DNA of 64,000 bases, from assembly GCA_964429135.1 (NCBI GenBank), contig CAYSAU010000006.1, positions 62,001-126,000 on the forward strand, given 5' to 3'. The notes beneath the pieces were generated by a model, which worked only from the letters and a program-made list of their open reading frames with translations, was not told where the DNA came from and made no database searches. A program made the translations under genes and the position numbers. The DNA comes from CAZSDU01 sp964429135. GTDB taxonomy: Bacteria > Bacteroidota > Bacteroidia > Bacteroidales > FEN-979. The first letter of the stretch is position 1. Each line of letters opens with the position of its first letter. Below, piece by piece: positions 44,195 through 54,664 of the stretch.

Positions 44195-46561
44195 ATGAAA
44201 AAGCAAGTCCTTGGGTTAATGATATTTTTTTTTCTTTGTCCCATCCTGACTTGTTATTCCTCCTTTAATCAAAATTGCACAACCTATGATAGTCTGATGC
44301 TTTTAGTCAATAAAACCAATGATCATCAACAGGTTGATGTGTTTCTGGAGTTGGCGAAGTTATTGAGCGACACTGCTACTGAAAAAAGTTTTTCCTATGC
44401 TTATGAAGCATTAAAAATGGCAACTTCTTCCGGGTACACAAAAGGGAAAGCAGATGCCCGAATCATCATCGGGAATTATTTATTGGGGAAAGGGAAACAT
44501 GTTTCCGCCTTACAGTTTTTTCTTGGTGCCCTGTCTATCTATAAGAGCATCAATAATCAGGAAGGAATGCTGGGTAGTATAGGCCAAATCGGAATTCTTT
44601 TTCTTCAAATGAAAAGTTATGCCAATGCGGAAGATTTTTACACACAGGGACTCGATCTTTCACAATCATTGAATAAGGTTTATTGGACGGGTTTATTCCT
44701 CCAGAACATCGGGAAGATCCGACAAATTGAAGGCAGATACGAGGAGGCTTATGTACTGTACAACAAAGCAATACTGGCTTTTCGCCAGTCAGGGTTACGG
44801 AATTCAGAGATGGATATCTATAATTCAATGGGAGGTATTTTACTTGATCAGAAAAAATTTGATGAAGCCTTAGATTTATTCACTAAAATTATCCGAAATA
44901 ATGACACGGTTTCCTTGCCATTTTTTGGTACGGTTTATACCCGGCTTGCACATATTTACAGTCAGTTGAACAAACCAGAAGAGTCCCTGCAGTGGAACAA
45001 AAAAGCATTGACTGCTCGTATACAGGCATATCAAAAAGAAGAAGCTAACAGTTCATTGATTAATATTGCCGGCAGCTACTTTGTGCTAAACCAGGCAGAT
45101 TCTGCTTGGAAATATATGGATGAAGGATTAAAGCAGGCAAAAAAGTTCAACCGAAAAAATTTACTGGAACACGGCTACAAGATTTTATACGTATATATGT
45201 ATAAAAACAAGCACTATAAACAAGCACTTGAGTATTTTCAACAGTATTCGGCAATGGGGGATAGCATCCGTCAGGAAAAATTACGATCGGAAATCGCTAT
45301 GATTGAAGCTAATCAACGTGCCTTGAACCTCGAATGGAATAATGAACTTCTATTAAAACAAAACGAAATCCAAAGACTGAGTCTTCAAACGCAAAAAGCG
45401 CAACTTGTATTTCTTCAGTCTTTAACAGGTTTTTCACTGATTCTCATAATAATCTTTCTTTTTCAGTTTATGAGAAACTGGAGAAGAAAAATCAAGCTTC
45501 AAGTAGTGAATGACCAGCTATCACTTGAGATGAGGGAACATGAGACGACGCAAAGCCAAATCCGTGCACGAGAAAAAAAATACAGGTTTATTGCCGAACA
45601 TACGGTTGATTTGATCACCCGTATTGATTTTAAAAAACAATGTGTATACGCTTCTCCATCTGCTGAAAAGATATTCGGTTATTCCCCAGAAGAAATCCTT
45701 AAAAAAATTCCTTATGGTTGTACCCATCCCGCTTATATTCAATTAGCTGAAAATCATTTTTCGGAAATGATTCGTGAGCGGAAACCCAAACAATTCAGCT
45801 TTATTTCGTTAAGAAAAAACGGTGAAACTTTTTGGGTCGAGATCCTGTTGAACCCCGTATTTGATGAAATTACCGGTGAATTCAGAGAGGCAGTAAGTGT
45901 CCTGAGAGATATTCAGGAATTAAAAAATAAGGAAGTTGAAATCATTGAAGGAACCAAACAAAAGGAGAATTTATTAAAAGAAATTCATCATAGAGTTAAG
46001 AACAATTTTGCCATTTTGGTGAGTTTAATCAACATGCAGAAGGATAGGACCAATTGTCCGATACAACCCCTTACCAATCTTCAGCTTAGAATACGTACGA
46101 TGGCATTGGTTCATGAGATGCTTTATAGGTCCAAAGATTTCGAAAACATCTCTTTTTCGGATTATCTCCAGTCACTTTCTTCCGTGATTACGGGAACCTA
46201 TGATGCCAGGCAAATCCAGTTACATTTTGACGTTGAAGAAATCACCATGGACATTGACAATTCTATTCCACTTGGATTGATTGTCAATGAAGTTATAGCT
46301 AATTCCTGTAAACATGCTTTTTCTGAAAACCGACCAGGGAATATCTGGATCGGTTTGAAATTGTTGGAGGAGGGGAAAGTTCTGCAATTGAGAATTCGTG
46401 ATGACGGGATGGGTTTACCGGATGAATTGTTCCATGAAAACACAAAGACCATGGGGCTTCAGATTGTCCAATTGCTTGTGAAACAAATCGAAGGCAACTT
46501 AAAAATGAAAAACTGCCCCGGGCTGGAAATAATTATAACATTTCCACGAAACAAATCCTAG
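44195..46561 (+). CDS. TPR-PAS sensor histidine kinase (HisKA_2 type)
   Basis: A 788-residue membrane sensor. A signal-like N-terminus (1-22) leads to a periplasmic TPR region (about 45-360), a coiled segment, one membrane helix (about 409-428), a PAS domain (458-580), then a HisKA_2 dimerisation domain whose EIHHRVKNNF box holds the phosphorylated His (598 or 599), and a HATPase domain with NEVIANSCKHAF, DDGMGLP and TMGLQIV. Kinases of this type are common in Bacteroidota. No response regulator is encoded beside it. Confidence 0.92.
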   Translation: MKKQVLGLMIFFFLCPILTCYSSFNQNCTTYDSLMLLVNKTNDHQQVDVFLELAKLLSDTATEKSFSYAYEALKMATSSGYTKGKADARIIIGNYLLGKGKHVSALQFFLGALSIYKSINNQEGMLGSIGQIGILFLQMKSYANAEDFYTQGLDLSQSLNKVYWTGLFLQNIGKIRQIEGRYEEAYVLYNKAILAFRQSGLRNSEMDIYNSMGGILLDQKKFDEALDLFTKIIRNNDTVSLPFFGTVYTRLAHIYSQLNKPEESLQWNKKALTARIQAYQKEEANSSLINIAGSYFVLNQADSAWKYMDEGLKQAKKFNRKNLLEHGYKILYVYMYKNKHYKQALEYFQQYSAMGDSIRQEKLRSEIAMIEANQRALNLEWNNELLLKQNEIQRLSLQTQKAQLVFLQSLTGFSLILIIIFLFQFMRNWRRKIKLQVVNDQLSLEMREHETTQSQIRAREKKYRFIAEHTVDLITRIDFKKQCVYASPSAEKIFGYSPEEILKKIPYGCTHPAYIQLAENHFSEMIRERKPKQFSFISLRKNGETFWVEILLNPVFDEITGEFREAVSVLRDIQELKNKEVEIIEGTKQKENLLKEIHHRVKNNFAILVSLINMQKDRTNCPIQPLTNLQLRIRTMALVHEMLYRSKDFENISFSDYLQSLSSVITGTYDARQIQLHFDVEEITMDIDNSIPLGLIVNEVIANSCKHAFSENRPGNIWIGLKLLEEGKVLQLRIRDDGMGLPDELFHENTKTMGLQIVQLLVKQIEGNLKMKNCPGLEIIITFPRNKS

Positions 46562-46692
46562 GGCTGGTATTATTTACGGGAAAGTGATAATTATTTAATA
46601 TTAATTTAACCAGTATGATAAAAAAAAATTTTTTCTTTGTGGTCATTTTTAACCTGATTTTATTGATTATTTGATGCCTTAGCAGATCCAGA

Positions 46693-48957
46693 ATGGAAAT
46701 TTTTTATTTGTTTATCATTGTTGTCCTCATCCTTTTAGCTATTTCCGACCTTGTGGTTGGCGTTTCCAATGATGCAGTAAATTTTGTCAACTCCGCCATA
46801 GGTTCAAAAGCAGCCACATTCCGAACAGTAATGATTGTTGCTGCTTTTGGCGTGCTGATTGGGGCTACTTTTTCAAGCGGAATGATGGAGGTTGCCCGTA
46901 AAGGGATTTTCAATCCCGAGTTCTTTCATTTTAACGAGATCATGATCATTTTTCTTGCAGTCATGATTACGGATGTCATTCTTCTGGATTTGTTTAATAC
47001 TGCCGGGATGCCCACCTCTACAACGGTTTCTCTTGTTTTTGAATTACTGGGAACGGCTTTTACCGTATCTACTATTAAGATCATCACTGCCGGTGAATCC
47101 ATGACTTCTTATGCAGATTATATCAATACAGGAAAAGTTATTGCCATCATCTCAGGAATACTGCTTTCCATTGTCATTGGATTTTCAGTAGCGGCCATCG
47201 TTCAGTACATTGTCCGGATTATTTTTACTTTTAAATACAAAGAAAAGATCAAGTATTTTGGGGCTATATGGGGAGGAATAGCAATAACAACCATAGTGTA
47301 TTTTTTATTTGTAAAAGGGGCCAGGGGAGCTTCTTTTTTAACAGAAGGAGTAGTATCATGGTTTAGTCAGAATACCTGGTTGGTACTGTCTGTCAGCTTT
47401 GTGTTTTTTACCTTAATTTTTCAGTTGCTTTATTGGCTTTTTAAAATAAATATTCTGAAGATAGTAGTGCTGGCCGGGACATTCGCCCTCGCCATGGCAT
47501 TTGCGGGCAACGATCTGGTCAACTTTATCGGGGTTCCTCTTGCAGGGTTGGAGTCTTACCAGATTTTTACCCATTCGGGCAGTTCAGATCCTGCTTCGTT
47601 TTCGATGGATATGCTGAATCATCCTGTGAAAACACCCACTTTATTTTTATTGATTGCCGGCATTATCATGATTATTACCTTATTTATTTCGAAAAAAGCC
47701 AGGGCGGTGACGAATACATCTGTAAATCTTGGCCGTCAGGATGAAGGAGATGAAACCTTTCAATCCTCTCAGTTGGCTCGCGGATTAGTCACCATGGGTT
47801 TGATTTTTAGCAAAGGATTTTCTTTTATTATGCCTAAAGTGGTATTGAATTGGATCAATTCGCGTTTTGCCCAGGTCCCGAAGTCCAAAAAAAATAAGGG
47901 AAAAGAGCCTGCCTTTGATCTTCTCAGGGCTTCGGTGATTTTAATTGTTTCCAGCATTCTGATTGCCATGGGGACCAATATGAAACTCCCCTTATCAACA
48001 ACCTATATTACATTTATGGTTGCAATGGGAGCTTCATTGTCTGACAGGTCGTGGGGGAGAGAAAGTGCAGTATATCGCGTGAATGGAGTAATAACAATCA
48101 TTGGGGGATGGTTTTTTACTGCAATAATTGCCTTTATCTTATCAGGAATCATTGTGTCCATTATCTATTTCGGGGGTGTGATTGCAATTTTCGGAGTCAT
48201 CGCCCTGGCCGTATATTTTGCTTATCGTACACAAAAATATCATCATAAAAAGCAAGAAGAGGAATCCCGTGTGGCACAGGTGAGTGAACAGGAAAATCTG
48301 TTTGATCCGGTATTTATATATCACCGTTGTGAATCAGAACTTAATCCTTTCATTGAGCGAATGATCGTTTCGTATCATAATGTCATGATGGGATTTATTG
48401 ATGAGAGAAAGAAATTACTGAATTCGGCAAAGAATGATATAAAAGTATTCTCTGCTGAAATCAAGACACAGCGGCGTACTTTTACCAAAATTATTAATAA
48501 ATTGGATGATGATGCTGTTGAAGCAGGGTTTTATTATCTGCAGGTGCTTAATCAGGCAAAAGAAATCCATGGATACCTGAAACAGATTTTTATGTTGGAT
48601 AATGATTACGTGGAAAATCATCATCCCCCATTCTCTGCTCAGGAGAAAACAGAACTTCATCAAATTGTCAATGAAGTAAATAAATGTCTTGTTTATTCAA
48701 GGGATATGATTACAAAACGAAATTTTTCCGAGGTTGATGAGATTGAAAAACAATGGAAATCCACCTTTGATTTAATGGAGAAAATTAAAATCAACTTTAT
48801 CCATAAACTGAAAAAGGGTGAGATAAGTGAAAGGAAATGTTCAACGGTTTTAGAAATTCTTGCCCAGACTTCAAACTTCTTAGATCATCTGCATACGACC
48901 GTAGTCATACAGGAGAAATTTTATAAGAAAATTAAGACCCATAAGCAATTTTCATAA
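46693..48957 (+). CDS. PiT-family inorganic phosphate transporter with C-terminal PhoU-like domain
   Basis: A 754-residue phosphate permease. About ten to twelve membrane segments span 1-510. The two inverted PiT signatures are GVSNDAVNFVNSAIGSKAA (23-41) and AGNDLVNFIGVPLAGLESY. The last 215 residues (about 540-754) form a soluble helical bundle like DUF47/PhoU, which in other bacteria is usually a separate protein paired with PiT. The fusion suggests built-in regulation of uptake. The 131 bases upstream are AT-rich, with no consensus promoter and no Pho-box that I can see. Confidence 0.9.
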   Translation: MEIFYLFIIVVLILLAISDLVVGVSNDAVNFVNSAIGSKAATFRTVMIVAAFGVLIGATFSSGMMEVARKGIFNPEFFHFNEIMIIFLAVMITDVILLDLFNTAGMPTSTTVSLVFELLGTAFTVSTIKIITAGESMTSYADYINTGKVIAIISGILLSIVIGFSVAAIVQYIVRIIFTFKYKEKIKYFGAIWGGIAITTIVYFLFVKGARGASFLTEGVVSWFSQNTWLVLSVSFVFFTLIFQLLYWLFKINILKIVVLAGTFALAMAFAGNDLVNFIGVPLAGLESYQIFTHSGSSDPASFSMDMLNHPVKTPTLFLLIAGIIMIITLFISKKARAVTNTSVNLGRQDEGDETFQSSQLARGLVTMGLIFSKGFSFIMPKVVLNWINSRFAQVPKSKKNKGKEPAFDLLRASVILIVSSILIAMGTNMKLPLSTTYITFMVAMGASLSDRSWGRESAVYRVNGVITIIGGWFFTAIIAFILSGIIVSIIYFGGVIAIFGVIALAVYFAYRTQKYHHKKQEEESRVAQVSEQENLFDPVFIYHRCESELNPFIERMIVSYHNVMMGFIDERKKLLNSAKNDIKVFSAEIKTQRRTFTKIINKLDDDAVEAGFYYLQVLNQAKEIHGYLKQIFMLDNDYVENHHPPFSAQEKTELHQIVNEVNKCLVYSRDMITKRNFSEVDEIEKQWKSTFDLMEKIKINFIHKLKKGEISERKCSTVLEILAQTSNFLDHLHTTVVIQEKFYKKIKTHKQFS

Positions 48958-48979
48958 GCCACCCCATTCCATCATCCTC

Positions 48980-51900
48980 CTATTTTTGTAACCAAACCCT
49001 TAATAAATTCAATAATTTCTCGGGTTGTACCGGTTTGGAAAGGTAATCATTGGCTCCGGCTTCAATACATTTTTCGCGGTCGCCTTTCATCGCTTTAGCG
49101 GTTAGTGCAATGATGGGGAGCTGGGCAAATCTCTTATCTTTTCTGATTTCCCTCATGGCAGCATAGCCATCAATTTCAGGCATCATGATATCCATGAGGA
49201 CAAGATTGAGATCCGGGTTCTCCTGAACTTTTTCTATTCCCTCCCTGCCATTTCGTCCTATCAGAATGTTAACTTTTTTTTCTTCTAAAATTTTTGAGAG
49301 AACAAAAACATTCCTCATATCATCATCTACGATAAGGATTTTTTTATTTTCAAAAACAGTATCCGGCAGGAAAGCGGGGCCCAGATGACTTTCGATGATC
49401 GGATCAGGATTTTTTTTCGGTGAAATGTTTTGAGGTTCAGATTGCAGTGCTTTCTCCCGGGGATTTTTCGTGTCAAGGCTGATGGGCAGGTAAAGAGTAA
49501 ACACAGATCCTTTTCCGGGTTTACTCTGGAGTTGGATCTCACCACCCAGTAAGCGGGATAAACTTCTTGAAATGGTCAGGCCAAGTCCGGTACCTCCAAA
49601 TTTCCGGTTAATGGTACCATCTGCCTGTTGAAACGCCTCAAAAATCACTTTTAATTTTTCCTTTGCAATCCCGATCCCGGTATCTGATACTTCAATTCCG
49701 ATCACATGATCTGGAATAAGTTCTGGCTGGGTAAACGATACCGTTTTATCCGGGCGGAAAACATGTAAACCAACCTCGCCCTCCGAGGTAAATTTAATGG
49801 CGTTTGACATCAAATTTTTTATAATCTGGAGGACTCGCTGGGGATCTGTTTGTATTACCTCAGGAACATTTTCCTCAATTTTGGTTGTCAAGGAAATATT
49901 TTTTTTGTTGGTCAGGGGCGAGAAAGTACGAATTACAAATTCCTCGAGTTCTTCCAGACTCATGTCTTCAATGTCAATTTCCAGCCTTCCCGCTTCAACT
50001 TTAGACAGGTCCAGAATATCGTTGATCAGTTCAAGTAAATCTTTTCCCGAAGCATTGATGACATTGGAGAATTCCACTTCTTCGTCTGACATGCCACCAT
50101 TTTTATTTGTTGCCAGTATCTCGGATAGAACCAGGATGCTGTTTAAAGGAGTTCTCAGTTCATGTGACATATTGGCCAGAAATTCCGACTTATATCTGCT
50201 GGCAATTTCAAGGGCTTCGGCCTTCTGGTGAATTTCATGCTGGGCAATTTCAAGGGCTTCATTTTTCTTTCGAATATCATCTCTTTGGAGTTCAAGCACT
50301 TTTGTTCTTTCTTCCAGCTCTTCATTAATAACCCTTAGTTCCTCCTGTTGGTGTTGTAAGTTTTCTTCAGAAAGCTTTAACGCCTTAGTCTGTTCTTCCA
50401 GTTCCTGATTGATCTGACGAAGTTCTTCTTTTTGCATCACCAGTTCTCTTGCCTGTTCCTGTGTTTGGATCAGTAGTTCTTCTACCCTTTCCCTGGAGCG
50501 TGCAGTAGTTATGGCGACAGAAATATTTTCAAGGGATACTTCAAGAAAATGTTGTTTCTGATCATCAAATGGTTTGAAAGATCCGAACTCTATAACACCA
50601 AGCAATTGTCCTTCAAAAATGACAGGGAAGAGAATAAAATGCTGGGGTTGAATTTTTTCAGGGCCGATATTTACCCAGGGAAGTCCCTGGTTGGCGGAGA
50701 AAAACACCATGGGTTTTCTTTCCTTGGCCACCTGCCCGATCAATCCCTCTCCGATATTCAGTGCAGGAGGGCTGTTCCCTTCTCCCTCGCCTGCATAGGA
50801 AGCGGTCAGGTATAGCTTATCTTCATTGCCATTGAGATACAGCAAACCCAACTGAGCTTCAAGGTAATGTGCAAGAAATTGAATGACTTCTTCCGACAGT
50901 GCTTTGATGCTCTTTTCACCACTGATCCTTATACTCAACTCATTGATACCGGTTTTAAGCCAGTCCTGGTTCATGATTTCAATCGAAGCTTCACGGAGCT
51001 TTTTGGTCATATCAAAGAGTGCAATTCCAAGCGTATCCTGTTCGCTTCTGGGCATTACATTGGTGGAATAGTCGCCACTGGCAATGGCCTTGGCTTGTTT
51101 GACAACCGTCCGAAAACTTTCCACCATTTGGTTCATGGAAATCCCAAGAGCGTCTTTATCGCTACGAATGTTAACGGTTTTACTGTAATCACCAAGGGCA
51201 ACCGACTGGCTGACTTCTGCAAAAGACTGGAGTGAAGTTACCAACCAGTTAAACGTGTCTTTCATTTCACCGACTTCATTCTGGGCAACCTTTATGTCTT
51301 TGATGACCAGCTCCCCGTGTGCCACCTGCTTGGCCCATTCTGAAATTCTTTTAATCGGATTGACAAAACGCCGGGTCACGATGAAGGAAAGAAGAAAAAC
51401 CACAATGGTGGTTATGATCAGAGACAGTTTGGCAAAAGATGACAATTCCCTGGCAACGGCATGAGCTTCTTCCTGATTGATTTCCTCCACTAATGCCCAC
51501 TTTACCCCTAATTTTTCCAGTTCGGTTATGCTTCTGTATAGCCCCATGACTACAACCCCTTCAGAATTTGTAAAGCTGGAAACTTCTTCTACAATAGGTT
51601 TCCCATCTGCGGAAAGGGTAATATTATTCACTTTTAAACCCTGCCAGGTCAGCGTTAAAGGGTTCTCTTCATGTTTTTTCAGAATGTCGGCTGAAATACT
51701 GAACTTACTGGCCGAACGCAAATTGAGGTCGAGACCGATCAGATAAACTTTGCCGGTATTCCCGAAACCGATACCATATTGAATGATTTTGTCAATATGT
51801 TCGGTTGAAATCTGAATGGCCATGACACCGATTTTTTCAGCATGAGGACCGATAAGTGCCTGGACAAAAAACCCACTCAATTCTCCGGTGGAGGGAGGAT

Positions 51901-52498
51901 AAATTTCAAGGTCCGAAAACCCAGGTTTTCCTGATGTCAGGACCTTTTTGCAGGTTTTACTTAATTTTGTGGAGGCTAATGGATCTCTGAATAGTTCGGC
52001 ACCAAGATCCTGGCCTTCATTCATTTCAAAGAGGATGGTTCCACCTGCACTGATGAAATAAAAATTGAGAATTCCTTCCGGGATCCAGGTCTTTTGAATT
52101 TCCGAACGCAGTTCATTGGCTATTTCCTTGTATGTTTTCGAATGGGTGTATCCGGCATCTGCTTTTTTTAAGTGTTTGAAATGATCCTGCAGTTTTTGCA
52201 TGGCCGTGACCGTGGATCTATTCGCCGACATATCTTCAATATAATCGCTCATTTCCCGGAAATAGGAATTAAGATAATTAACCCGTAGCTGGGAGGTGGT
52301 AAACAAGGATTTCTTTGAAAGCACATTCAATCCCCTGTAGTAATTTAAATAATTGATAAAACTTAAGGTTGTCAGGGGAATTAATGCTATGGCAAGAAAC
52401 CACAGTAGCAGGGTCTTTCCGATTCCCATGTTTTTCAAGGTGCGGTAATCGAACCTTGAGAAGGATTTTTTCAGTGTACTCGAAATGTTCCTGATCAT
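48980..52498 (-). CDS. Hybrid sensor histidine kinase (Cache-HAMP-GAF-HisKA-HATPase-REC)
   Basis: An 1172-residue membrane kinase. Two membrane helices (about 28-48 and 356-375) enclose a Cache-like sensor domain. HAMP repeats (about 375-500), a GAF domain (about 520-670) and a long coiled coil (670-770) follow. HisKA has His779 in MSHELRTPLN, then a HATPase domain with N (IKNLMSNAIKF), G1 (DTGIGIA) and G2 (GGTGLGL) boxes. The C-terminal receiver has phospho-acceptor Asp1103 (LMDIMMPE). It begins 6 bases after the other hybrid kinase, so they are one operon. The final output partner is not encoded here. Confidence 0.94.
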   Translation of the reverse strand: MIRNISSTLKKSFSRFDYRTLKNMGIGKTLLLWFLAIALIPLTTLSFINYLNYYRGLNVLSKKSLFTTSQLRVNYLNSYFREMSDYIEDMSANRSTVTAMQKLQDHFKHLKKADAGYTHSKTYKEIANELRSEIQKTWIPEGILNFYFISAGGTILFEMNEGQDLGAELFRDPLASTKLSKTCKKVLTSGKPGFSDLEIYPPSTGELSGFFVQALIGPHAEKIGVMAIQISTEHIDKIIQYGIGFGNTGKVYLIGLDLNLRSASKFSISADILKKHEENPLTLTWQGLKVNNITLSADGKPIVEEVSSFTNSEGVVVMGLYRSITELEKLGVKWALVEEINQEEAHAVARELSSFAKLSLIITTIVVFLLSFIVTRRFVNPIKRISEWAKQVAHGELVIKDIKVAQNEVGEMKDTFNWLVTSLQSFAEVSQSVALGDYSKTVNIRSDKDALGISMNQMVESFRTVVKQAKAIASGDYSTNVMPRSEQDTLGIALFDMTKKLREASIEIMNQDWLKTGINELSIRISGEKSIKALSEEVIQFLAHYLEAQLGLLYLNGNEDKLYLTASYAGEGEGNSPPALNIGEGLIGQVAKERKPMVFFSANQGLPWVNIGPEKIQPQHFILFPVIFEGQLLGVIEFGSFKPFDDQKQHFLEVSLENISVAITTARSRERVEELLIQTQEQARELVMQKEELRQINQELEEQTKALKLSEENLQHQQEELRVINEELEERTKVLELQRDDIRKKNEALEIAQHEIHQKAEALEIASRYKSEFLANMSHELRTPLNSILVLSEILATNKNGGMSDEEVEFSNVINASGKDLLELINDILDLSKVEAGRLEIDIEDMSLEELEEFVIRTFSPLTNKKNISLTTKIEENVPEVIQTDPQRVLQIIKNLMSNAIKFTSEGEVGLHVFRPDKTVSFTQPELIPDHVIGIEVSDTGIGIAKEKLKVIFEAFQQADGTINRKFGGTGLGLTISRSLSRLLGGEIQLQSKPGKGSVFTLYLPISLDTKNPREKALQSEPQNISPKKNPDPIIESHLGPAFLPDTVFENKKILIVDDDMRNVFVLSKILEEKKVNILIGRNGREGIEKVQENPDLNLVLMDIMMPEIDGYAAMREIRKDKRFAQLPIIALTAKAMKGDREKCIEAGANDYLSKPVQPEKLLNLLRVWLQK

Positions 52499-52504
52499 AG
52501 GAGA

Positions 52505-54547
52505 TCAATGTTTAGGAATAAAATATTTTTCAATGGTTTGAAAAAGGTCATCCGGATGAATGGGTTTAGAAATATAATCGTCCATTCCGGCATCCAGGCA
52601 TTTTTCTCTGTCGCCCTTCATGGCATTGGCAGTCAAAGCAATGATAGGCGTTCTGTTATTTTTCCCTTCTTTGTCTTTTCTGATTTCACGAGTGGCTTGG
52701 AACCCATCCATTTCGGGCATCATCACATCCATGAGAATGAGGTCGAAGGGGGTTTCATGAGCTTTCTGTAAGGCTTGCAGTCCGTTTATTACAGAACATA
52801 CTGCCCAGCCTTTTTTTCCCAATAATTTTTCAACAATTTTGCGGTTGATCGGTTGATCCTCGGCCAGAAGAATATTGATTTTTAAGCCAGAGCTCGACCC
52901 AACCAATTCTTTGAGCTGATATTGTCCACCCGAAGAGATCTCCGCTTCCTCCCCTGAAATTCTCCTCATCAGACCAAGTAATTCCTTTTGCAGAACCGGC
53001 TTGAAAATGTAGTGTTTGATCCCATATGACTGAATTTTCCGTATGGAATGCAGGGATTTATTGTCTGTCATGATGATGAATTCCGGATTTGCCTCTTTTG
53101 GCAGGGCTTCCCGGATTAATTCATGCAACAGGAGTCCTTTTTGGTGTTGAAGCAGATGATCGATAAAAATAAGACCATAGTGTTCTTTCCCGGGATGATT
53201 TAACAATGTCAACGCTTCCTGTGATGTGGTTGCAATATCGGACTGGATATTCCAAAAATGAAGGAAATCTTTTAACTGATGATTTTGCAATGCATTATTA
53301 TCAATGATCAGAACAGGTGAAAACTTGATTTTTTCCTGTTTTGGCACAGCCCAGTTTTTTCCCAGAGGTGCAGCAACCTTCAGATCGAGGGTGAAATAGA
53401 AAGAACTTCCTTTACCTACTGTGCTTTTGACTTTAATTTTACTCCCCATTAGTTCCACCAGTTTCTGTGATATGGATAATCCCAGACCTGTTCCGCCATA
53501 ATTTCTGGTAATAGAGGCATCTGCCTGAGAATAGGATTCAAAGAGTTTATCCATAGTTTCTTCAGGAATGCCGATACCGGTATCATTGACTTCAAATTCG
53601 ATAGAAACAGAATCTTTCTTAAGGGTTTTAATTTTAAGTGAAAGGGTAATCCCTCCCTCTGGCGTAAATTTTATGGCATTTCCGATAAGATTGATCAGGA
53701 TTTGCCGGATGTGGGTGGGGTCACCGATCAGAAGATCAGGCATATCCGGTGGATGTAAGCATAAAAAATCAAGCTTTTTCTGATGGGTTTTAACGGATAA
53801 CAGCCGCACGACTTTATCAAGTACATCCCGGAGACTGAACTCAATTTCTTCTATTTCAAGTTTATCGGCTTCAATCTTCGAGATATCCAGAATCTCGTTG
53901 ATGATTTCAAGTAAGGATTCGCTGCTTTGTTTTATATCGGTCAGATGCTCGAAATATTGTTCCGGAATATCCTGATCCATAAGAATGAGATCGGTCATGC
54001 CAATGATACCATTCAAAGGGGTTCGGATTTCATGGCTCATGCTTGCCAGAAAGGAACTTTTTGCGAGGGTTGCTTCCTCAGCGACACGTTTGGCCTTATT
54101 AAGTTCTTCAATGGTTTTTTCAAGTTTTTTCGTGGCAAGTTGAAGCGCATGTTTTTGTTTGAAGAATTCGATGTAAGCCCTGATTTTATTCTGTAGAATT
54201 TTCCTGTCAAGGGGTTTGTAAAGATAGTCCACGGCCCCGGTTTCATAACCGCGGAAAATCTGTTTTGGCTGACGGAAAGTTGCCGTGATGAAGATGATGG
54301 GGATACTTTTTGTACGCTCACTGCCACGCATCAGCTCAGCGGTCTCAAATCCATCCATCCCCGGCATATTGACGTCAAGCAGGACCAGCGATATTTCATG
54401 TTCCAGCATCAAACTCAAGGCTTCATTCCCTGATAATGCCTTGATAATATTAAGCTCGGGGCTGTCGATAATGGTTTCCAGGGTGAGTAAGTTTTCCGGC
54501 CTGTCATCAACAATTAAAATATTGAATTTCTCCTGTACCAGCTTCAT
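52505..54547 (-). CDS. Soluble hybrid histidine kinase (REC-HisKA-HATPase-pseudoREC-REC)
   Basis: A 680-residue cytoplasmic kinase without membrane segments. An N-terminal receiver (8-125, Asp58 in LLDVNMPG) is joined by a coiled coil to HisKA (His172 in MSHEIRTPLNG) and a HATPase domain (about 275-395). A second receiver-like domain (about 410-525) is diverged: the acidic pair reads Asp-Asn (416-417), though Asp463 and a Lys remain. The third receiver (about 556-675) is canonical with Asp607 (LMDVMMPE). Having a receiver at the front suggests that it is itself the target of another kinase, perhaps the 1172-residue neighbour. Confidence 0.93.
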   Translation of the reverse strand: MKLVQEKFNILIVDDRPENLLTLETIIDSPELNIIKALSGNEALSLMLEHEISLVLLDVNMPGMDGFETAELMRGSERTKSIPIIFITATFRQPKQIFRGYETGAVDYLYKPLDRKILQNKIRAYIEFFKQKHALQLATKKLEKTIEELNKAKRVAEEATLAKSSFLASMSHEIRTPLNGIIGMTDLILMDQDIPEQYFEHLTDIKQSSESLLEIINEILDISKIEADKLEIEEIEFSLRDVLDKVVRLLSVKTHQKKLDFLCLHPPDMPDLLIGDPTHIRQILINLIGNAIKFTPEGGITLSLKIKTLKKDSVSIEFEVNDTGIGIPEETMDKLFESYSQADASITRNYGGTGLGLSISQKLVELMGSKIKVKSTVGKGSSFYFTLDLKVAAPLGKNWAVPKQEKIKFSPVLIIDNNALQNHQLKDFLHFWNIQSDIATTSQEALTLLNHPGKEHYGLIFIDHLLQHQKGLLLHELIREALPKEANPEFIIMTDNKSLHSIRKIQSYGIKHYIFKPVLQKELLGLMRRISGEEAEISSGGQYQLKELVGSSSGLKINILLAEDQPINRKIVEKLLGKKGWAVCSVINGLQALQKAHETPFDLILMDVMMPEMDGFQATREIRKDKEGKNNRTPIIALTANAMKGDREKCLDAGMDDYISKPIHPDDLFQTIEKYFIPKH

Positions 54548-54574
54548 GGAATAATCTGACTTATGTGTTAATTA

Positions 54575-54582
54575 CAAATGTA
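54575..54582 (-). promoter_or_regulatory. Candidate -7 element for the hybrid kinase operon
   Basis: TACATTTG on the minus strand matches TAnnTTTG exactly, 27 bases upstream of ATG 54547. No -33 element is obvious. Confidence 0.4.
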
Positions 54583-54664
54583 TTATATTTTGTGTAAGCA
54601 CAGAATGAAAATTGAATTATTTTTGTTGCTGTTTATGCCATAATTTGTTCTGAAGAACTTTTTC

